Source: Shewanella sp. 1CM18E (GTDB lineage Bacteria > Pseudomonadota > Gammaproteobacteria > Enterobacterales > Shewanellaceae). From it: a DNA stretch of 64,000 nt. Position numbers and translations under genes: made by a program. The stretch spans positions 62,001-126,000 of the forward strand of contig NZ_JALNTW010000008.1 in assembly GCF_023161665.1 (NCBI RefSeq). Direction: 5' to 3'. Below, piece by piece: positions 19,101 through 28,044 of this stretch (position 1 is its first letter; each line of letters opens with the position of its first letter). Below the pieces are notes generated by a model. That model was not told the DNA's origin. It was given only the letters and a program-made list of their open reading frames with translations, and did not search any database.

Positions 19101-19226
19101 AATACCAACTCGGGATATCGCTTCTTTTTTGCGTTTATAGCTACGAGGAAATGCGTCATATACCAGCACGATTGCCAGTAATAACGCTGAATTTTGAATA
19201 AAAGAAAGTAATAAACCTTGTTCCAT
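16167..19226 (-). CDS. membrane PAS-GGDEF-EAL protein (c-di-GMP cyclase/phosphodiesterase) with 5TM-LytS-type sensor
   Basis: The 1019-residue protein begins with about 190 residues of membrane helices resembling the 5TMR-LytS/YhcK sensor (GMFFGGIATLVAVVVSAVYR, VVPGIGAIVTSGLLGYLWG). Three PAS-like regions follow, each ending with PAC-type segments (RMCGVYTDITEQK, RRVALFSDITDKK). The GGDEF domain keeps its active site at 660-664 and an RETD inhibitory site five residues ahead. The EAL domain keeps EALIRW (788-793), DDFGTGYSSLAYL and AEGVE. Both enzymatic signatures look intact, so it could make and break c-di-GMP at the inner membrane. The gene stands alone, divergent from the thioesterase gene. 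Confidence 0.92.
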   Translation of the reverse strand: MEQGLLLSFIQNSALLLAIVLVYDAFPRSYKRKKEAISRVGIGLLVSAITIAVMLMPWEYSEGVFFDSRTVILSICGMFFGGIATLVAVVVSAVYRLAEGGATVVPGIGAIVTSGLLGYLWGKYRKGSLSNVGFSELFSFGLICNSIILLWGVSLPAELAIKLLKQVTIPFLVIFPITTALLGMLLSRRIEIKRDQKIKLQDHLLFKSHFQSGNMGIAITNKDHQWIKVNPNLCEMLNYSESELTNLSWPKLMHTQDYFIYKHHFSQMLEGEINEFELDVRLKSKDETIVYTHMTVACQRAQSKVELVITGLLNRTYQKQAELEKNASQEQLGLVLASNELGFWDWDITKDSIERNEHSAAILGCDLESLNRSPKLWINAIHADDRVAVLKSIDAHLNGETEQHKVEYRIYNQQGELLWLLDSGKVMSRDDNGNPLRMCGVYTDITEQKRVEESLTLAASVYNNSSEAMSVQDEQGFIININAAFTNITGYSEAEVKQKNIKMLQCNRNSRNAYRQMNNAVDELGRWQGEVWLRRKNGEEFVVWLTLNALVDDNGNSKRRVALFSDITDKKQAEQVIWKQANYDPLTGLPNRRMLLDYLATEIIKADNREQHFALMFLDLDYFKEVNDTLGHDMGDRLLSEAAKRLKACIRETDVVARLGGDEFTVVLSGITDIKGVDKVAKHILARIAEPFNLGEETAYISASIGITLYPDDAVAIEGMLKHADQAMYAAKGEGRNRFHYFTPSMQRDAKHRMRLIQDLRHAIAEQEFELYYQPIVGLQQNNCLKAEALIRWRHPKRGLVSPIEFISVAEETGLIIEIGNWVFQQAARQSALWRDRFGVEVQISINKSPVQFRDEGDCFDAWVALLKNLNLTNNNICIEITEGLLLDGNEAISATLERYRESGIQVSLDDFGTGYSSLAYLKRFEIDFLKIDQSFTRNLDSKSNDFTLCEAIIVMAHKLGMKVIAEGVETEYQRKVLADAGCDYGQGYLFSRPLPSEEFEKRFIEVRLANTEAEKTDA

Positions 19227-19641
19227 AAGACGCTAATCATCCTTGAAAAATTACTTTAAAAATAACAACTCACTAAAATATGACAGGCAACATCCGCTGC
19301 AGCCCATGGATAAAAGGCGAAGACACTTGCCTTTATACTAAAACCTTAATCTCTCGAAACTAAATCCTTGGTCGCTCGAAGTCTTCAGTTAACCACATCT
19401 AATAACGCAAAACGATTGCGACTAACACATATACTTAAGTCATCTCTAAAGATAGGGAATAAACAATAAAAACTCAAAGCGTTAGCGCTTAAAAATTGCA
19501 ACAAAATTTGCCCGCCACAAACAACAAACTAATCAGGTCAATTAGTTCGCTTTAAACTCGCTGGGCAGATCTCTTTCTGAGCCTGATTAGGTTAAACTGG
19601 CTTCAAATTACTCTGGCCGATATAGAACAAATAAAATTACC
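19227..19641. other. 415-bp divergent intergenic region
   Basis: AT-rich spacer between the sensor gene (leftward) and the thioesterase gene (rightward). It must hold both promoters. A small palindrome AAGCG-TTAG-CGCTT lies near 19479. No RNA gene, repeat or longer coding frame is visible. Confidence 0.5.
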
Positions 19642-20118
19642 ATGTCACAAACCATGCCTATCAACAGTAAAGTAAACGATGCCAAACCGCTCCAGTACAG
19701 TAAAAATTACCATTTCCCTGTACAAATTTATTATGAAGATACTGATTTTTCAGGTGTGGTTTATCACCCTAACTTCTTAAAGTATTTCGAACGAGCTCGC
19801 GAACATGTTATTGGCGCTAACAGCCTGGCAAGCTTATGGGATGAGCACGATTTAGGTTTTGCAGTTTACCGCACCGATATGTTGTGCCACGACGGTGTGG
19901 AGTTTGCGGACATTATTGATGTACGAACACGCTTTTATTTTGAAAGTAAATATCGCACCGTTTGGCTACAAGAGATTTGGCGACCAAATGGCAAAAAGCC
20001 TGCAGTAACTGCGCAAATAGAGATGGTGTGCATGAATAAAAAACGCCAATTAAGCCCTATGCCGCAGCAACTAATTGCCCGTTTAGGTGAAGCGTTTTCT
20101 GAGCCTGTGATTTTTTAG
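19642..20118 (+). CDS. YbgC-type acyl-CoA thioesterase (hot-dog fold)
   Basis: The 158-residue protein has the YbgC/4-hydroxybenzoyl-CoA thioesterase signature YYEDTDFSGVVYHPNFLKYF followed by ERAREHVIG. The Asp in DTDFSG is the catalytic position in this family. The remaining hot-dog strands are visible (GVEFADIIDVRTRFYF, AQIEMVCMNKK). Such enzymes hydrolyse short acyl-CoA or acyl-ACP thioesters in the cytoplasm. It is not next to tol-pal genes, so it is probably a second family member rather than the tol-linked ybgC. About 25 non-conserved residues precede the fold, so a later start is possible. Confidence 0.85.
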   Translation: MSQTMPINSKVNDAKPLQYSKNYHFPVQIYYEDTDFSGVVYHPNFLKYFERAREHVIGANSLASLWDEHDLGFAVYRTDMLCHDGVEFADIIDVRTRFYFESKYRTVWLQEIWRPNGKKPAVTAQIEMVCMNKKRQLSPMPQQLIARLGEAFSEPVIF

Positions 20119-20146
20119 AGCAGTTAACAGCTTTTTTTATTATAGT

Positions 20147-20176
20147 TACAGCCATCATTTAAAATCGGTGGCTGTA
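20147..20176. terminator. hairpin between the thioesterase and EAL-protein genes
   Basis: TACAGCCA and TGGCTGTA form an 8-bp stem around a 14-base loop between two convergent genes; on the minus strand an A/T-rich stretch with a long T-run follows about ten bases later. Weak as a terminator. Confidence 0.35.
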
Positions 20177-20322
20177 GTATTGCTCCCCCTAACAGGCTTA
20201 TTTAAGCACGGTGTTGAACGATAAAGGACGCCTGACAGCAAGTGATAAGCCGTGCATACGAGCATGTAGCATGAGCGATAAGAAAGAATTGAGTTACCTT
20301 AAATTAACAACTATTCAAATAG

Positions 20323-21828
20323 TTAACTTGAACTTAGTTTAGCCCAGCGAGTCTCTAACTCTTTTGCTTTTATCGGTTTAGAGAAGATATCACCTTGGAT
20401 TTTGTCGACTCCCATTCCCCTAAGCAGCTGTAATACGTCATCGGTCTCAACCCCTTCAACAGTCACGTTAAAGCCAAGCCCCTTGGCTAATCGAATACTG
20501 GTTTCCATAATATGGCGCGCTCTGGTGTCAGTTGCGAGACCGTCTAAAAACGCTTTATCAATTTTAACTTCGTCAACAGGCAGATATTTTAAATAGGCTA
20601 ACGAAGAGTGCCCAGTACCAAAATCATCAATAGCAACATCAACGCCTAAACTACGTAAATCTTTAATGGTCGCGACCGCACCGTCTAAATCTTGCATCAA
20701 TTTACTTTCGGTGATCTCAATTGACAGCACTTCGGCATCAAGCTGATATTTATCTAAACGGGCTTTTATACCCGTAATCAGCGAAGTGTTACGCAGATCT
20801 TGAGTCGAGAGATTGACTGCCACTTGCAATTTTATGCCCATTTCTTGCCAAAGCGCCTGCTGAACAAACACTTCATCAAGCACCCACTGGCTAACAATAT
20901 CGATCATGCCAGAGTATTCGGCCAGAGGAATAAACTCCGCAGGTGAAATCGAGCCTAATTGTGGATGCTGCCAACGCATTAATGCTTCAACCTGTTGACA
21001 ATTACCTTTCGGCAAGCTCTGCTTAGGCTGATACACCATATACAACTCACCATCACGCAGCGCTTTGGCTAAGCTATTGATGATTGAGACTTCTCTAAGC
21101 TGCACCACATCATCGCCGAGTAAATATTCTGATAGTGCAACATCATGGGTTTTAGCTTTCTTAAGCGCCAAATCAAGCCGACGTAACATGGTGCTAATAT
21201 CGCTATGAAAAGGCTCTAAGGCTAAATGCCCAACCTGAACCCGAGTGGTAATTATGCTGCCGAAAATATCATAAGGAAGTTGTAATTTATCGATTAACTG
21301 CTGGAGCTGCGGCTCTGACATGGGACTTTCGAAATAGATAAGAAACTCATCTTCATTCATTCTGGCAATTAACGAGCCATCTGGAGACAAGCCTTTAACT
21401 CTAAGCGCCATCTGCTTTAGTAACTCATCGCCAAAGTTAAAGCCAAATAGATCATTAACATAGCGAAATCGATAGATATCAAGCAACACTAAGCTGCCTT
21501 TATCTAGCGGCATTAACGCCGCCATTTTACGCTTCATGCTTAAGCGGTTATCAAGCTCTGTGAGCTTATCTTGCTCAACTTGACGACCTTTTGTAGCGAG
21601 TTCACCGACCTGCTTAGTTACAAAACTAAACTTTGCCGATAAATTGGCATTGTTAAGGCTAGGATTAGCTTTATCTTTTGTCAGCTGGCGACAGAGTTTA
21701 TTGAGTTCATCAGACAGCTTTTTCTGGCGCAGTAAAACGATTACTAACAATATGATAAGTAATAAACAAATTACCGATATGATCCAGAAACTATCCAATG
21801 AATGTCTTATCCTTAATAAACTCGCCAA
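20323..21828 (-). CDS. GGDEF-EAL protein with degenerate GGDEF; likely c-di-GMP phosphodiesterase
   Basis: The 501-residue protein has one N-terminal membrane helix (IISVICLLLIILLVIVLL), a short coiled segment, then a GGDEF-fold domain starting at LTELDNRLSMKRK. Its active-site loop reads ARMNEDEFLIYF, so both glycines of GGDEF are lost and cyclase activity is unlikely. The EAL domain keeps EALMRWQHP (281-289), NLSTQDL, ITESKLMQD, DDFGTGHSSLAYLKYLPVD and EGVE. I infer a membrane-anchored phosphodiesterase whose GGDEF part is regulatory. It is 90 bases from the upstream HDOD gene on the same strand and may be cotranscribed. Confidence 0.9.
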   Translation of the reverse strand: MASLLRIRHSLDSFWIISVICLLLIILLVIVLLRQKKLSDELNKLCRQLTKDKANPSLNNANLSAKFSFVTKQVGELATKGRQVEQDKLTELDNRLSMKRKMAALMPLDKGSLVLLDIYRFRYVNDLFGFNFGDELLKQMALRVKGLSPDGSLIARMNEDEFLIYFESPMSEPQLQQLIDKLQLPYDIFGSIITTRVQVGHLALEPFHSDISTMLRRLDLALKKAKTHDVALSEYLLGDDVVQLREVSIINSLAKALRDGELYMVYQPKQSLPKGNCQQVEALMRWQHPQLGSISPAEFIPLAEYSGMIDIVSQWVLDEVFVQQALWQEMGIKLQVAVNLSTQDLRNTSLITGIKARLDKYQLDAEVLSIEITESKLMQDLDGAVATIKDLRSLGVDVAIDDFGTGHSSLAYLKYLPVDEVKIDKAFLDGLATDTRARHIMETSIRLAKGLGFNVTVEGVETDDVLQLLRGMGVDKIQGDIFSKPIKAKELETRWAKLSSS

Positions 21829-21918
21829 TGGCGCTAATGTAAACTATAGAGACCCAATCCAGCTCTGCCAGTACAGACTGTAATATAACCTACATCAGCA
21901 CTTTGTCGAGCAAATAGT

Positions 21919-22761
21919 CTATTGATAGCTTTCTTTAATCGATTGATAAGCTTCAATAAACTCCTCACTGGCTAATTGCTCATTGGTGACAGGTAATCCA
22001 CGAAGAATAAACCCTTGCATGCGCTGGTCGAAATCACCGCCAGCGCGTAACTTGCCAGTGTAAAATGCGGCTGCACGAATAAAGTCCAAATAACTCACCT
22101 CTTCCGATGTATAGGTAAGATCGGCCCAACGCTCAACCACCTCCATCACATCAGGCGAAAACTGCCAGCTTTTTAATACCGCTCGACCCAAGGGCCCTTG
22201 TAGCTTTTTAACTAAGGCGCGTAAAAAATCAATATCAGCAAATAAATCAGGCTGTGCTTCAGCTTCGGTAAGCACAGGCAGCGCACCAATGTTATGTACA
22301 AGTCCTGCTAGCGTCATGGTGTCAAAATCCAACCTAGAGCTTGGATGCTGTTTCTTATATAACTGTAAGATGGCACAAGCTGCAGCAGTCACATCAATTG
22401 ATGCACTCCACACCTCATCCATCACTTCCCAAACCATTTGATTAGTTGAGATAAAAAGCTGCTCCATAGCAATGGAGGTAACAATTGATTTTATTTGTAC
22501 TAAGCCAATACGGTTGATAGCAGCATTTACGTTATCAGCTGGGATCCCGCGGCTATATAAAGCACTATTGGCAATTCGAATAACTCGGGCTGAAATGGCC
22601 GCATCTTGACCGATAATATTGGCGACATCCTTTAGGCTTGCATCTTTATCACTCACAACTTCCTGAACGCGCATTGCGACTTCCGGTAGTGTCGGTAAAA
22701 CCAAGGCATCTGATTTTAACTTCTTCAACAATCCAACCAATACTTGATGCTCTGTGGACAT
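21919..22761 (-). CDS. HDOD-domain signalling protein
   Basis: The 280-residue protein is essentially one HDOD domain. LPTLPEVAMRVQEVVSDKD begins it, and IIGQDAAISARVIRIANSAL and AINRIGLVQIKSIVTSIAM form the helical core. VHNIGALPVL takes the place of the metal-binding HD pair, as expected for HDOD proteins, which lack HD hydrolase residues. Such proteins act as scaffolds in c-di-GMP, motility and stress signalling. Its position directly upstream of a GGDEF-EAL gene on the same strand suggests a shared pathway. Confidence 0.88.
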   Translation of the reverse strand: MSTEHQVLVGLLKKLKSDALVLPTLPEVAMRVQEVVSDKDASLKDVANIIGQDAAISARVIRIANSALYSRGIPADNVNAAINRIGLVQIKSIVTSIAMEQLFISTNQMVWEVMDEVWSASIDVTAAACAILQLYKKQHPSSRLDFDTMTLAGLVHNIGALPVLTEAEAQPDLFADIDFLRALVKKLQGPLGRAVLKSWQFSPDVMEVVERWADLTYTSEEVSYLDFIRAAAFYTGKLRAGGDFDQRMQGFILRGLPVTNEQLASEEFIEAYQSIKESYQ

Positions 22762-23045
22762 CTTTACTCCCTTTTATTACCTATTAAATTGCTGCAAATC
22801 ATCTAGAGCAGTTGCTCAATTTGCAATGTGTGCAAAATAACATTAATGGGTCAATACTTAAACAAGTGCTAACAAAGGCTAAAAAACACTTAAAAAATGA
22901 TAAGGCGATCACAATATTTTATAATAAACGACTCCGGTCGACCCAAAGCCACTTATCATATGCGGCTGACTTTCTTGCATGAGCAAGCGCATTTTACAGT
23001 GTGTCACTAATTGTCGAATCCTTATCCGTTAACAGAGAAGCTATT

Positions 23046-24422
23046 ATGTTTAAACCTGAGCTATTGTCCCCTGCTGGTACATTAAAAAATATGCGTTACG
23101 CCTTTGCCTATGGCGCTGATGCTGTTTATGCCGGCCAGCCAAGATATAGTCTTCGCGTACGTAATAACGACTTCAAAATGGAAAACTTAGCCGCTGGTAT
23201 TAAAGAGGCTCACAGCCTTAATAAGAAGCTGTATGTGGTAAGCAACATTGCACCGCACAACGCTAAGTTAAAAACCTACATCAAAGATATGGAGCCTGTG
23301 GTTGCTATGCAGCCTGACGCACTCATCATGTCAGACCCAGGTCTTATCATGATGGTACGTGAAGCGTTTCCAGATCAAGTGGTTCACCTATCAGTACAAG
23401 CCAATGCTATTAACTGGGCATCGGTCAAGTTTTGGGAATCTCAAGGTATTAAGCGTGTGATTTTGTCTCGTGAGCTATCACTTGATGAAATCGAAGAAAT
23501 TCGTCAACGCTGCCCAGATATTGAATTAGAAGTATTTGTACATGGCGCGCTATGTATGGCTTACTCTGGCCGTTGTCTGCTATCAGGCTATATCAACAAA
23601 CGCGATCCTAACCAAGGTACTTGTACCAATGCCTGTCGTTGGAAATACGATGTACATGAAGCCCAGCAAACAGAATCTGGTGACGTAGTGCCAGTAAACC
23701 CTGCAGTGCAGATTGAAACACCAACATTAGGTGCAGGTCAGCCATCTGACCAAATCGTATTGCTACAAGAAGCGGGACGCCCAGGCGAATACATGCCTGC
23801 ATTTGAAGACGAGCATGGTACGTATATCATGAACTCAAAAGACTTACGTGCAATCCAGCACGTTGAGCGCTTAACTAAAATGGGTGTCGATTCATTAAAA
23901 ATCGAAGGCCGCACTAAGTCGTTCTACTATGTAGCGCGTACTGCTCAGCTTTATCGTCAAGCAATTGAAGATGCCGCTGCTGGTAAAGACTTTGACCGCA
24001 CATTGATGCATAACCTAGAAGGTCTTGCACACCGCGGTTACACCGAAGGTTTCTTACGTCGCCACGTACATGATGAATACCAAAACTACGATTACGGCTA
24101 CTCAATCAGCGATACCCAGCAGTTTGTTGGTGAATTCACAGGCAAGCGTAACGAAGCAGGCCTTGCTGAAGTAGACGTAAAAAACAAGTTCCTATTGGGT
24201 GACAGCGTTGAAGTGATGACACCACAAGGTAACTTAACCATTAAAGTTGATACGCTAATTAACCGTAAAGGCGAAAGCGTTGAGGCTGGTCTAGGTTCAG
24301 GTCACTTTGTATTTTTAGACGTACCAGCAGGTGTTGAGCTTGAAAAAGCGGTATTACTGCGCAACTTGCCACAAGGCCAAGATACCCGTAATCCGCACCA
24401 AGCAACAGATACTCCAGCATAG
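23046..24422 (+). CDS. trhP: tRNA 5-hydroxyuridine synthase component TrhP (YegQ, peptidase U32 family)
   Basis: The 458-residue protein matches YegQ/TrhP. It opens with LLSPAGTLKNMRYAFAYGAD, has LEVFVHGALCMAYSGRCLLS with the U32 cysteines, GTCTNACRWKY downstream, and LKIEGRTKSFYYVA. TrhP makes the 5-hydroxyuridine precursor at the tRNA wobble position; the cysteines bind an iron-sulfur cluster. The ATG at 23046 is chosen because AGAGAAG precedes it and MFKPELLSPAG is the family start; an upstream in-frame start would add 15 unrelated residues. Length is close to the E. coli protein. A YfhL-type ferredoxin gene follows. Confidence 0.92.
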   Translation: MFKPELLSPAGTLKNMRYAFAYGADAVYAGQPRYSLRVRNNDFKMENLAAGIKEAHSLNKKLYVVSNIAPHNAKLKTYIKDMEPVVAMQPDALIMSDPGLIMMVREAFPDQVVHLSVQANAINWASVKFWESQGIKRVILSRELSLDEIEEIRQRCPDIELEVFVHGALCMAYSGRCLLSGYINKRDPNQGTCTNACRWKYDVHEAQQTESGDVVPVNPAVQIETPTLGAGQPSDQIVLLQEAGRPGEYMPAFEDEHGTYIMNSKDLRAIQHVERLTKMGVDSLKIEGRTKSFYYVARTAQLYRQAIEDAAAGKDFDRTLMHNLEGLAHRGYTEGFLRRHVHDEYQNYDYGYSISDTQQFVGEFTGKRNEAGLAEVDVKNKFLLGDSVEVMTPQGNLTIKVDTLINRKGESVEAGLGSGHFVFLDVPAGVELEKAVLLRNLPQGQDTRNPHQATDTPA

Positions 24423-24441
24423 TATCGACTTGTTATACTAA

Positions 24442-24768
<327 letters not shown>

Positions 24769-24796
24769 GCTGGTCTAAACCTGAATTATTAACCAT

Positions 24797-24825
24797 AAAA
24801 TGGAGCCTAAATAGCTCCATTTTTT
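24797..24825 (+). terminator. terminator after the ferredoxin gene
   Basis: AAAATGGAGC and GCTCCATTTT form a 10-bp stem with a 7-base loop, ending in a T-run. It can also act on the convergent gene. Confidence 0.85.
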
Positions 24826-24858
24826 ATTGCACTAAACATCAACACCACTTCAGCAATC

Positions 24859-25260
24859 TCATCTTTTATTGCCAGTAAGCTTGTTTATCGATAACAGCAT
24901 TAATATTATCCCTAACAGCAAGTGTACAACTGGAATTAACCTTGCGTATAAATTGCGACTATTATCGGGCGTAAACTCTACACCGCAAAGGTGAACACCT
25001 TTTATCGATGTAGCCAGAAACAAAGGCCCCCAAAAGTAGCTAATTACAATAACTAATACCAGTGTCTTAACTGCGATAATCCAGCTAATCAATACGCGAG
25101 TGTGACTCAGGTAGATGCTGAGAAACGCCATAAAGAAAACTGGTAAGCCATACACCAATGACAGGAAAAAACGACTGTCATCGCCTTGAGTACACGTACC
25201 AGCCACCGCACCTAAACTGACAATGACAGCATATAAAAACAACAATAATAAACTCAGCAT
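24859..25260 (-). CDS. four-helix membrane protein of unknown function
   Basis: The 133-residue product has about four hydrophobic helices (LLLLFLYAVIVSLGAVAG, LVYGLPVFFMAFLSIYL, ISWIIAVKTLVLVIVISYF and VVHLLLGIILMLLSI) with a short extracytoplasmic loop containing a Cys. I do not recognise a family. It is 29 bases downstream of the DUF1287 gene on the same strand, so the two are probably cotranscribed. Its membrane topology and operon position support a real gene. Confidence 0.55.
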   Translation of the reverse strand: MLSLLLLFLYAVIVSLGAVAGTCTQGDDSRFFLSLVYGLPVFFMAFLSIYLSHTRVLISWIIAVKTLVLVIVISYFWGPLFLATSIKGVHLCGVEFTPDNSRNLYARLIPVVHLLLGIILMLLSINKLTGNKR

Positions 25261-25289
25261 AAGCCTAAATTTGTTCTCAAGTTAACCAC

Positions 25290-25892
25290 TCAATCTAAAT
25301 TAGGCTGATAGCGATAATGACCGGTTATTGGATATTCAAACAAGATGTCTTCAAGCTGCGGCCCTGCACCTATGTTATGCACAACTAGCGGCCGCTTTTG
25401 ATCAGAAGATGTTTGCTCTACCAGTATTCCTATATGAGGTAAGTTACCCGGTAACATCCAGGTCACGATGTCACCCGCTTGATAATCTGCGCCATCATTA
25501 CTCACCGCTAGTTTCTGCCCATGACGAGTAAAGAATGTTTGCAGGTTGGGTACTCTGCGATGATCAATATTCTTGTCAGGGCGACTTAAACCCCAAATTC
25601 TTTTAGAGGGATATTGAGCAAAAGCACTATCCATATCCTCATGCACTAACACTTGCAGATCTATTCCTAGCTGGCGATAGCTTCGAATAACCACATCCGT
25701 ACAAACCCCAATATTGGCCGGCACATCCCCGTTAGGATAATCGAGCTTAAAATAGCGACCATCATATCTAACTTGGTGTTCAGTTCTGTCCATTGCCGCT
25801 TGTACCAAGTCAGTATTAAATGTTGCAACATCAGCCTGAGCAGAGTTAAGTAGCAATCCTTGAAATAACAAGATTAAACCTATTCGTTCCAT
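25290..25892 (-). CDS. DUF1287 (YijF-like) exported protein
   Basis: The 200-residue protein has a short signal peptide (LILLFQGLLLNSAQA) and a DUF1287 domain. Visible family motifs are YFKLDYPNGDVPANIGVCTD near residue 45, VIRSYRQLGIDL, HRRVPNLQTFF, AGDIVTWMLPGNLPHIGIL and VVHNIGAGPQLED. Conserved Cys (GVCTD), His (PHIGI) and the GDIV core recall NlpC/P60-like cysteine hydrolases, so a periplasmic amidase role is plausible but unproven. It precedes a small membrane protein gene in a probable two-gene unit. Confidence 0.85.
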   Translation of the reverse strand: MERIGLILLFQGLLLNSAQADVATFNTDLVQAAMDRTEHQVRYDGRYFKLDYPNGDVPANIGVCTDVVIRSYRQLGIDLQVLVHEDMDSAFAQYPSKRIWGLSRPDKNIDHRRVPNLQTFFTRHGQKLAVSNDGADYQAGDIVTWMLPGNLPHIGILVEQTSSDQKRPLVVHNIGAGPQLEDILFEYPITGHYRYQPNLD

Positions 25893-26260
25893 GATAAGTC
25901 CTTAAAATAAACTACCTATTCTGGACACAAAATAGGTGGGTAAATCATATAATCTTCAGCTGCAGTTTAGCGATTTATCGCTTTAATTAACAAGCACACA
26001 CTTATTCGAAATCCATCTTAGTTAAGTCAGTTAAGCTGGCTCTGTCTTGGTTAAGTCAGCGTTAACTCTCCCCCATTGATAAAGACGTTAATACACGAAC
26101 ACCTCCAGGTTTATGCGGATTACCGATCTGGTAAAATCACAGCTAGGCAGATGACTTCCCCCGCTTGAGAGAGTAAAATCTCGGCCCACTGCAAGCTGCT
26201 AGTTAAACTTATTTTGACTTAGCAATTATCTACCCAGCCCAATAAAGATGTCAGGTGCCC
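25893..26260. other. intergenic region before the RluA-family gene
   Basis: About 365 bases between divergent genes. It holds a direct repeat, TTAGTTAAGTCAG near 26021 and TTGGTTAAGTCAG near 26050, and an ACCTATT...AATAGGT inverted repeat near 25913-25937. No RNA gene or coding frame could be supported. Confidence 0.45.
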
Positions 26261-27961
26261 ATGTACTCAGCTCAACACTGTTTTACCGCTTTTAAATCAG
26301 CTATTGATAGTTATCAGTTACCTGAGCGTTTCACCTTTCCTTTTTACTATGAGCCGCACCCGCTGTGTTTATTGGCCGCATCAGAGCTGCAAGAGTACTT
26401 AGCGACTCAAACTGACTGGCAACATAACTTTGGTTTAGGTAACGGGGAAGATACAACAGCTACAATTGGCAAGATGTTTGGTGTACTACTGGTACGTAAT
26501 CAACATGGCGAGTTAGGCTATTTGTCTGCATTTTCTGGCAAACTTGCAGAGCAAAATCTACTTAATGGCTTTGTGCCGCCAGTATTCGATATGCTTGCTC
26601 AAGAAAGCTTTTTTCATGCGGGTATGCAAGTCCTTAATCAATTAACCGCCAAGCTGCAAATTGCAGAGTCTAACCCTAACATTGATAGCTTAACAGCTGA
26701 GCACGCAGCGCTGCGCGAAAAAGAAAATGCAGCACTTGAAGCGATGCGCGCAGAGATCATTGAAAATCGCAAAACACGTAAGCAACGTCGAGCACACGCT
26801 CAGCAAGAACTCAGTGCTACCGAGGTTGCAGAACTCACTGTTACGCTTGGCAAGGAAAGTGTTGCTGAAAAATTTCGTCTAAATAGCATTAAGCTTGAAT
26901 GGCAGCAACAATGTGACGCTGTAGCAAATGAGCTTGATACATTGCGTGCTGAAATTGCAGCGATTAAAGCCGAGCGAGCACAACATTCAAATAGTTTGCA
27001 AAAACAGATTTTTGCTCAGTATCAATTTTTAAACCAAGCTGGCGAGCTTAAAGATCTTAATGAGATCTTTAAAGATAGCCCAACCCAACAACCACCAGCT
27101 GGAGCTGGCGAATGTGCGGCGCCTAAATTACTGCAATTTGCGTTTAGCCAAGGGTTTACCCCGCTCGCTATGGCTGAATTTTGGTGGGGCGCGTCACCAA
27201 AGTCTGAGATCAAGCAGCATAAAAACTTTTACGGCTCCTGCCAAGGAAAGTGCCAACCAATTTTAAGCCATATGCTTAAAGGCATAGAGATGGATGAAAA
27301 TCCATTGCTAAATAATCCAGCTGAAGGTAAGTCTCTTGAAATCGTTTATCAAGATGACGTAATGGCAATCGTAAATAAACCAGCGGAGTTTCTGTCAGTT
27401 CCAGGTAAAAATGTCACTGATTCTGTTTATGCCCGCATGAAGGCTCAATTTCCACAGGCAACCGGCCCACTTATCGTTCACAGACTGGATATGTCGACTT
27501 CAGGCTTAATGGTTATCGCACTGACTCGCGATGCTAATAAATCATTGGCCAAGCAGTTTATTGCCCGCACCGTTGAAAAACGTTATGTCGCGCAGGTTGC
27601 TGGCGTAGTTGAAGGTGAAAGCGGTGAGATCCGATTACCGCTTCGCGGCGATATTGATGATAGACCAAGACAACTTGTCTGTTATGAACATGGAAAACAT
27701 GCGCATACTCTGTGGCAAGTGAAACAACGTACAGATAATACAACTGTGTTATATCTTTATCCGCATACAGGTAGAACTCATCAACTTAGGGTGCATTGTG
27801 CCCATCAAGATGGATTGCATTTACCTATTATTGGTGATGATCTTTATGGCAAGAAATCTAACCGCTTGCATTTGCATGCTCAGCGTTTAGCACTAAATCA
27901 CCCGGTAACTAATGAGCGTCTCACTTTTGAGCTTGATGTGGATTTTAGCCAACAGGCTTAA
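26261..27961 (+). CDS. RluA-family pseudouridine synthase with long N-terminal extension
   Basis: The 566-residue protein has a C-terminal RluA-type domain: DDVMAIVNKPAEFLSVPGK, the catalytic VHRLDMSTSGLMVIAL (Asp in HRLD), YPHTGRTHQLRVHCAH and GDDLYG. About 340 residues precede it. They include a highly charged coiled coil at roughly 140-260 (rich in E, K, R, A, Q) and a Cys-containing segment near 280-345. RluA enzymes convert uridine to pseudouridine in rRNA or tRNA; the extension probably helps RNA binding. ATG at 26261 is chosen because AGG lies 5 bases before it; an in-frame GTG two codons upstream is an alternative. The target RNA is unknown. Confidence 0.88.
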   Translation: MYSAQHCFTAFKSAIDSYQLPERFTFPFYYEPHPLCLLAASELQEYLATQTDWQHNFGLGNGEDTTATIGKMFGVLLVRNQHGELGYLSAFSGKLAEQNLLNGFVPPVFDMLAQESFFHAGMQVLNQLTAKLQIAESNPNIDSLTAEHAALREKENAALEAMRAEIIENRKTRKQRRAHAQQELSATEVAELTVTLGKESVAEKFRLNSIKLEWQQQCDAVANELDTLRAEIAAIKAERAQHSNSLQKQIFAQYQFLNQAGELKDLNEIFKDSPTQQPPAGAGECAAPKLLQFAFSQGFTPLAMAEFWWGASPKSEIKQHKNFYGSCQGKCQPILSHMLKGIEMDENPLLNNPAEGKSLEIVYQDDVMAIVNKPAEFLSVPGKNVTDSVYARMKAQFPQATGPLIVHRLDMSTSGLMVIALTRDANKSLAKQFIARTVEKRYVAQVAGVVEGESGEIRLPLRGDIDDRPRQLVCYEHGKHAHTLWQVKQRTDNTTVLYLYPHTGRTHQLRVHCAHQDGLHLPIIGDDLYGKKSNRLHLHAQRLALNHPVTNERLTFELDVDFSQQA

Positions 27962-28002
27962 CTCAGCTCTAGAGTCGGCGCAAAAATCAGAAGAGTTAAA
28001 AT

Positions 28003-28034
28003 AAGATGCACCACAATTAATGTCGTGCATCTTT
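28003..28034. terminator. terminator between the RluA-family gene and ubiT
   Basis: AAGATGCAC and GTGCATCTT form a 9-bp stem, extended inside by ACA/TGT after a C-C mismatch. It lies between convergent genes and can serve both. Confidence 0.65.
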
Positions 28035-28044
28035 ATATCAGCTT

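Noticed and set aside
26095..26230. Possible small RNA with a GGCAGATGAC stretch recalling SRP RNA
   Set aside because: Only the ten-base match agrees; the GGAAGGAAGCAGCC loop and outer stem of 4.5S RNA are missing.
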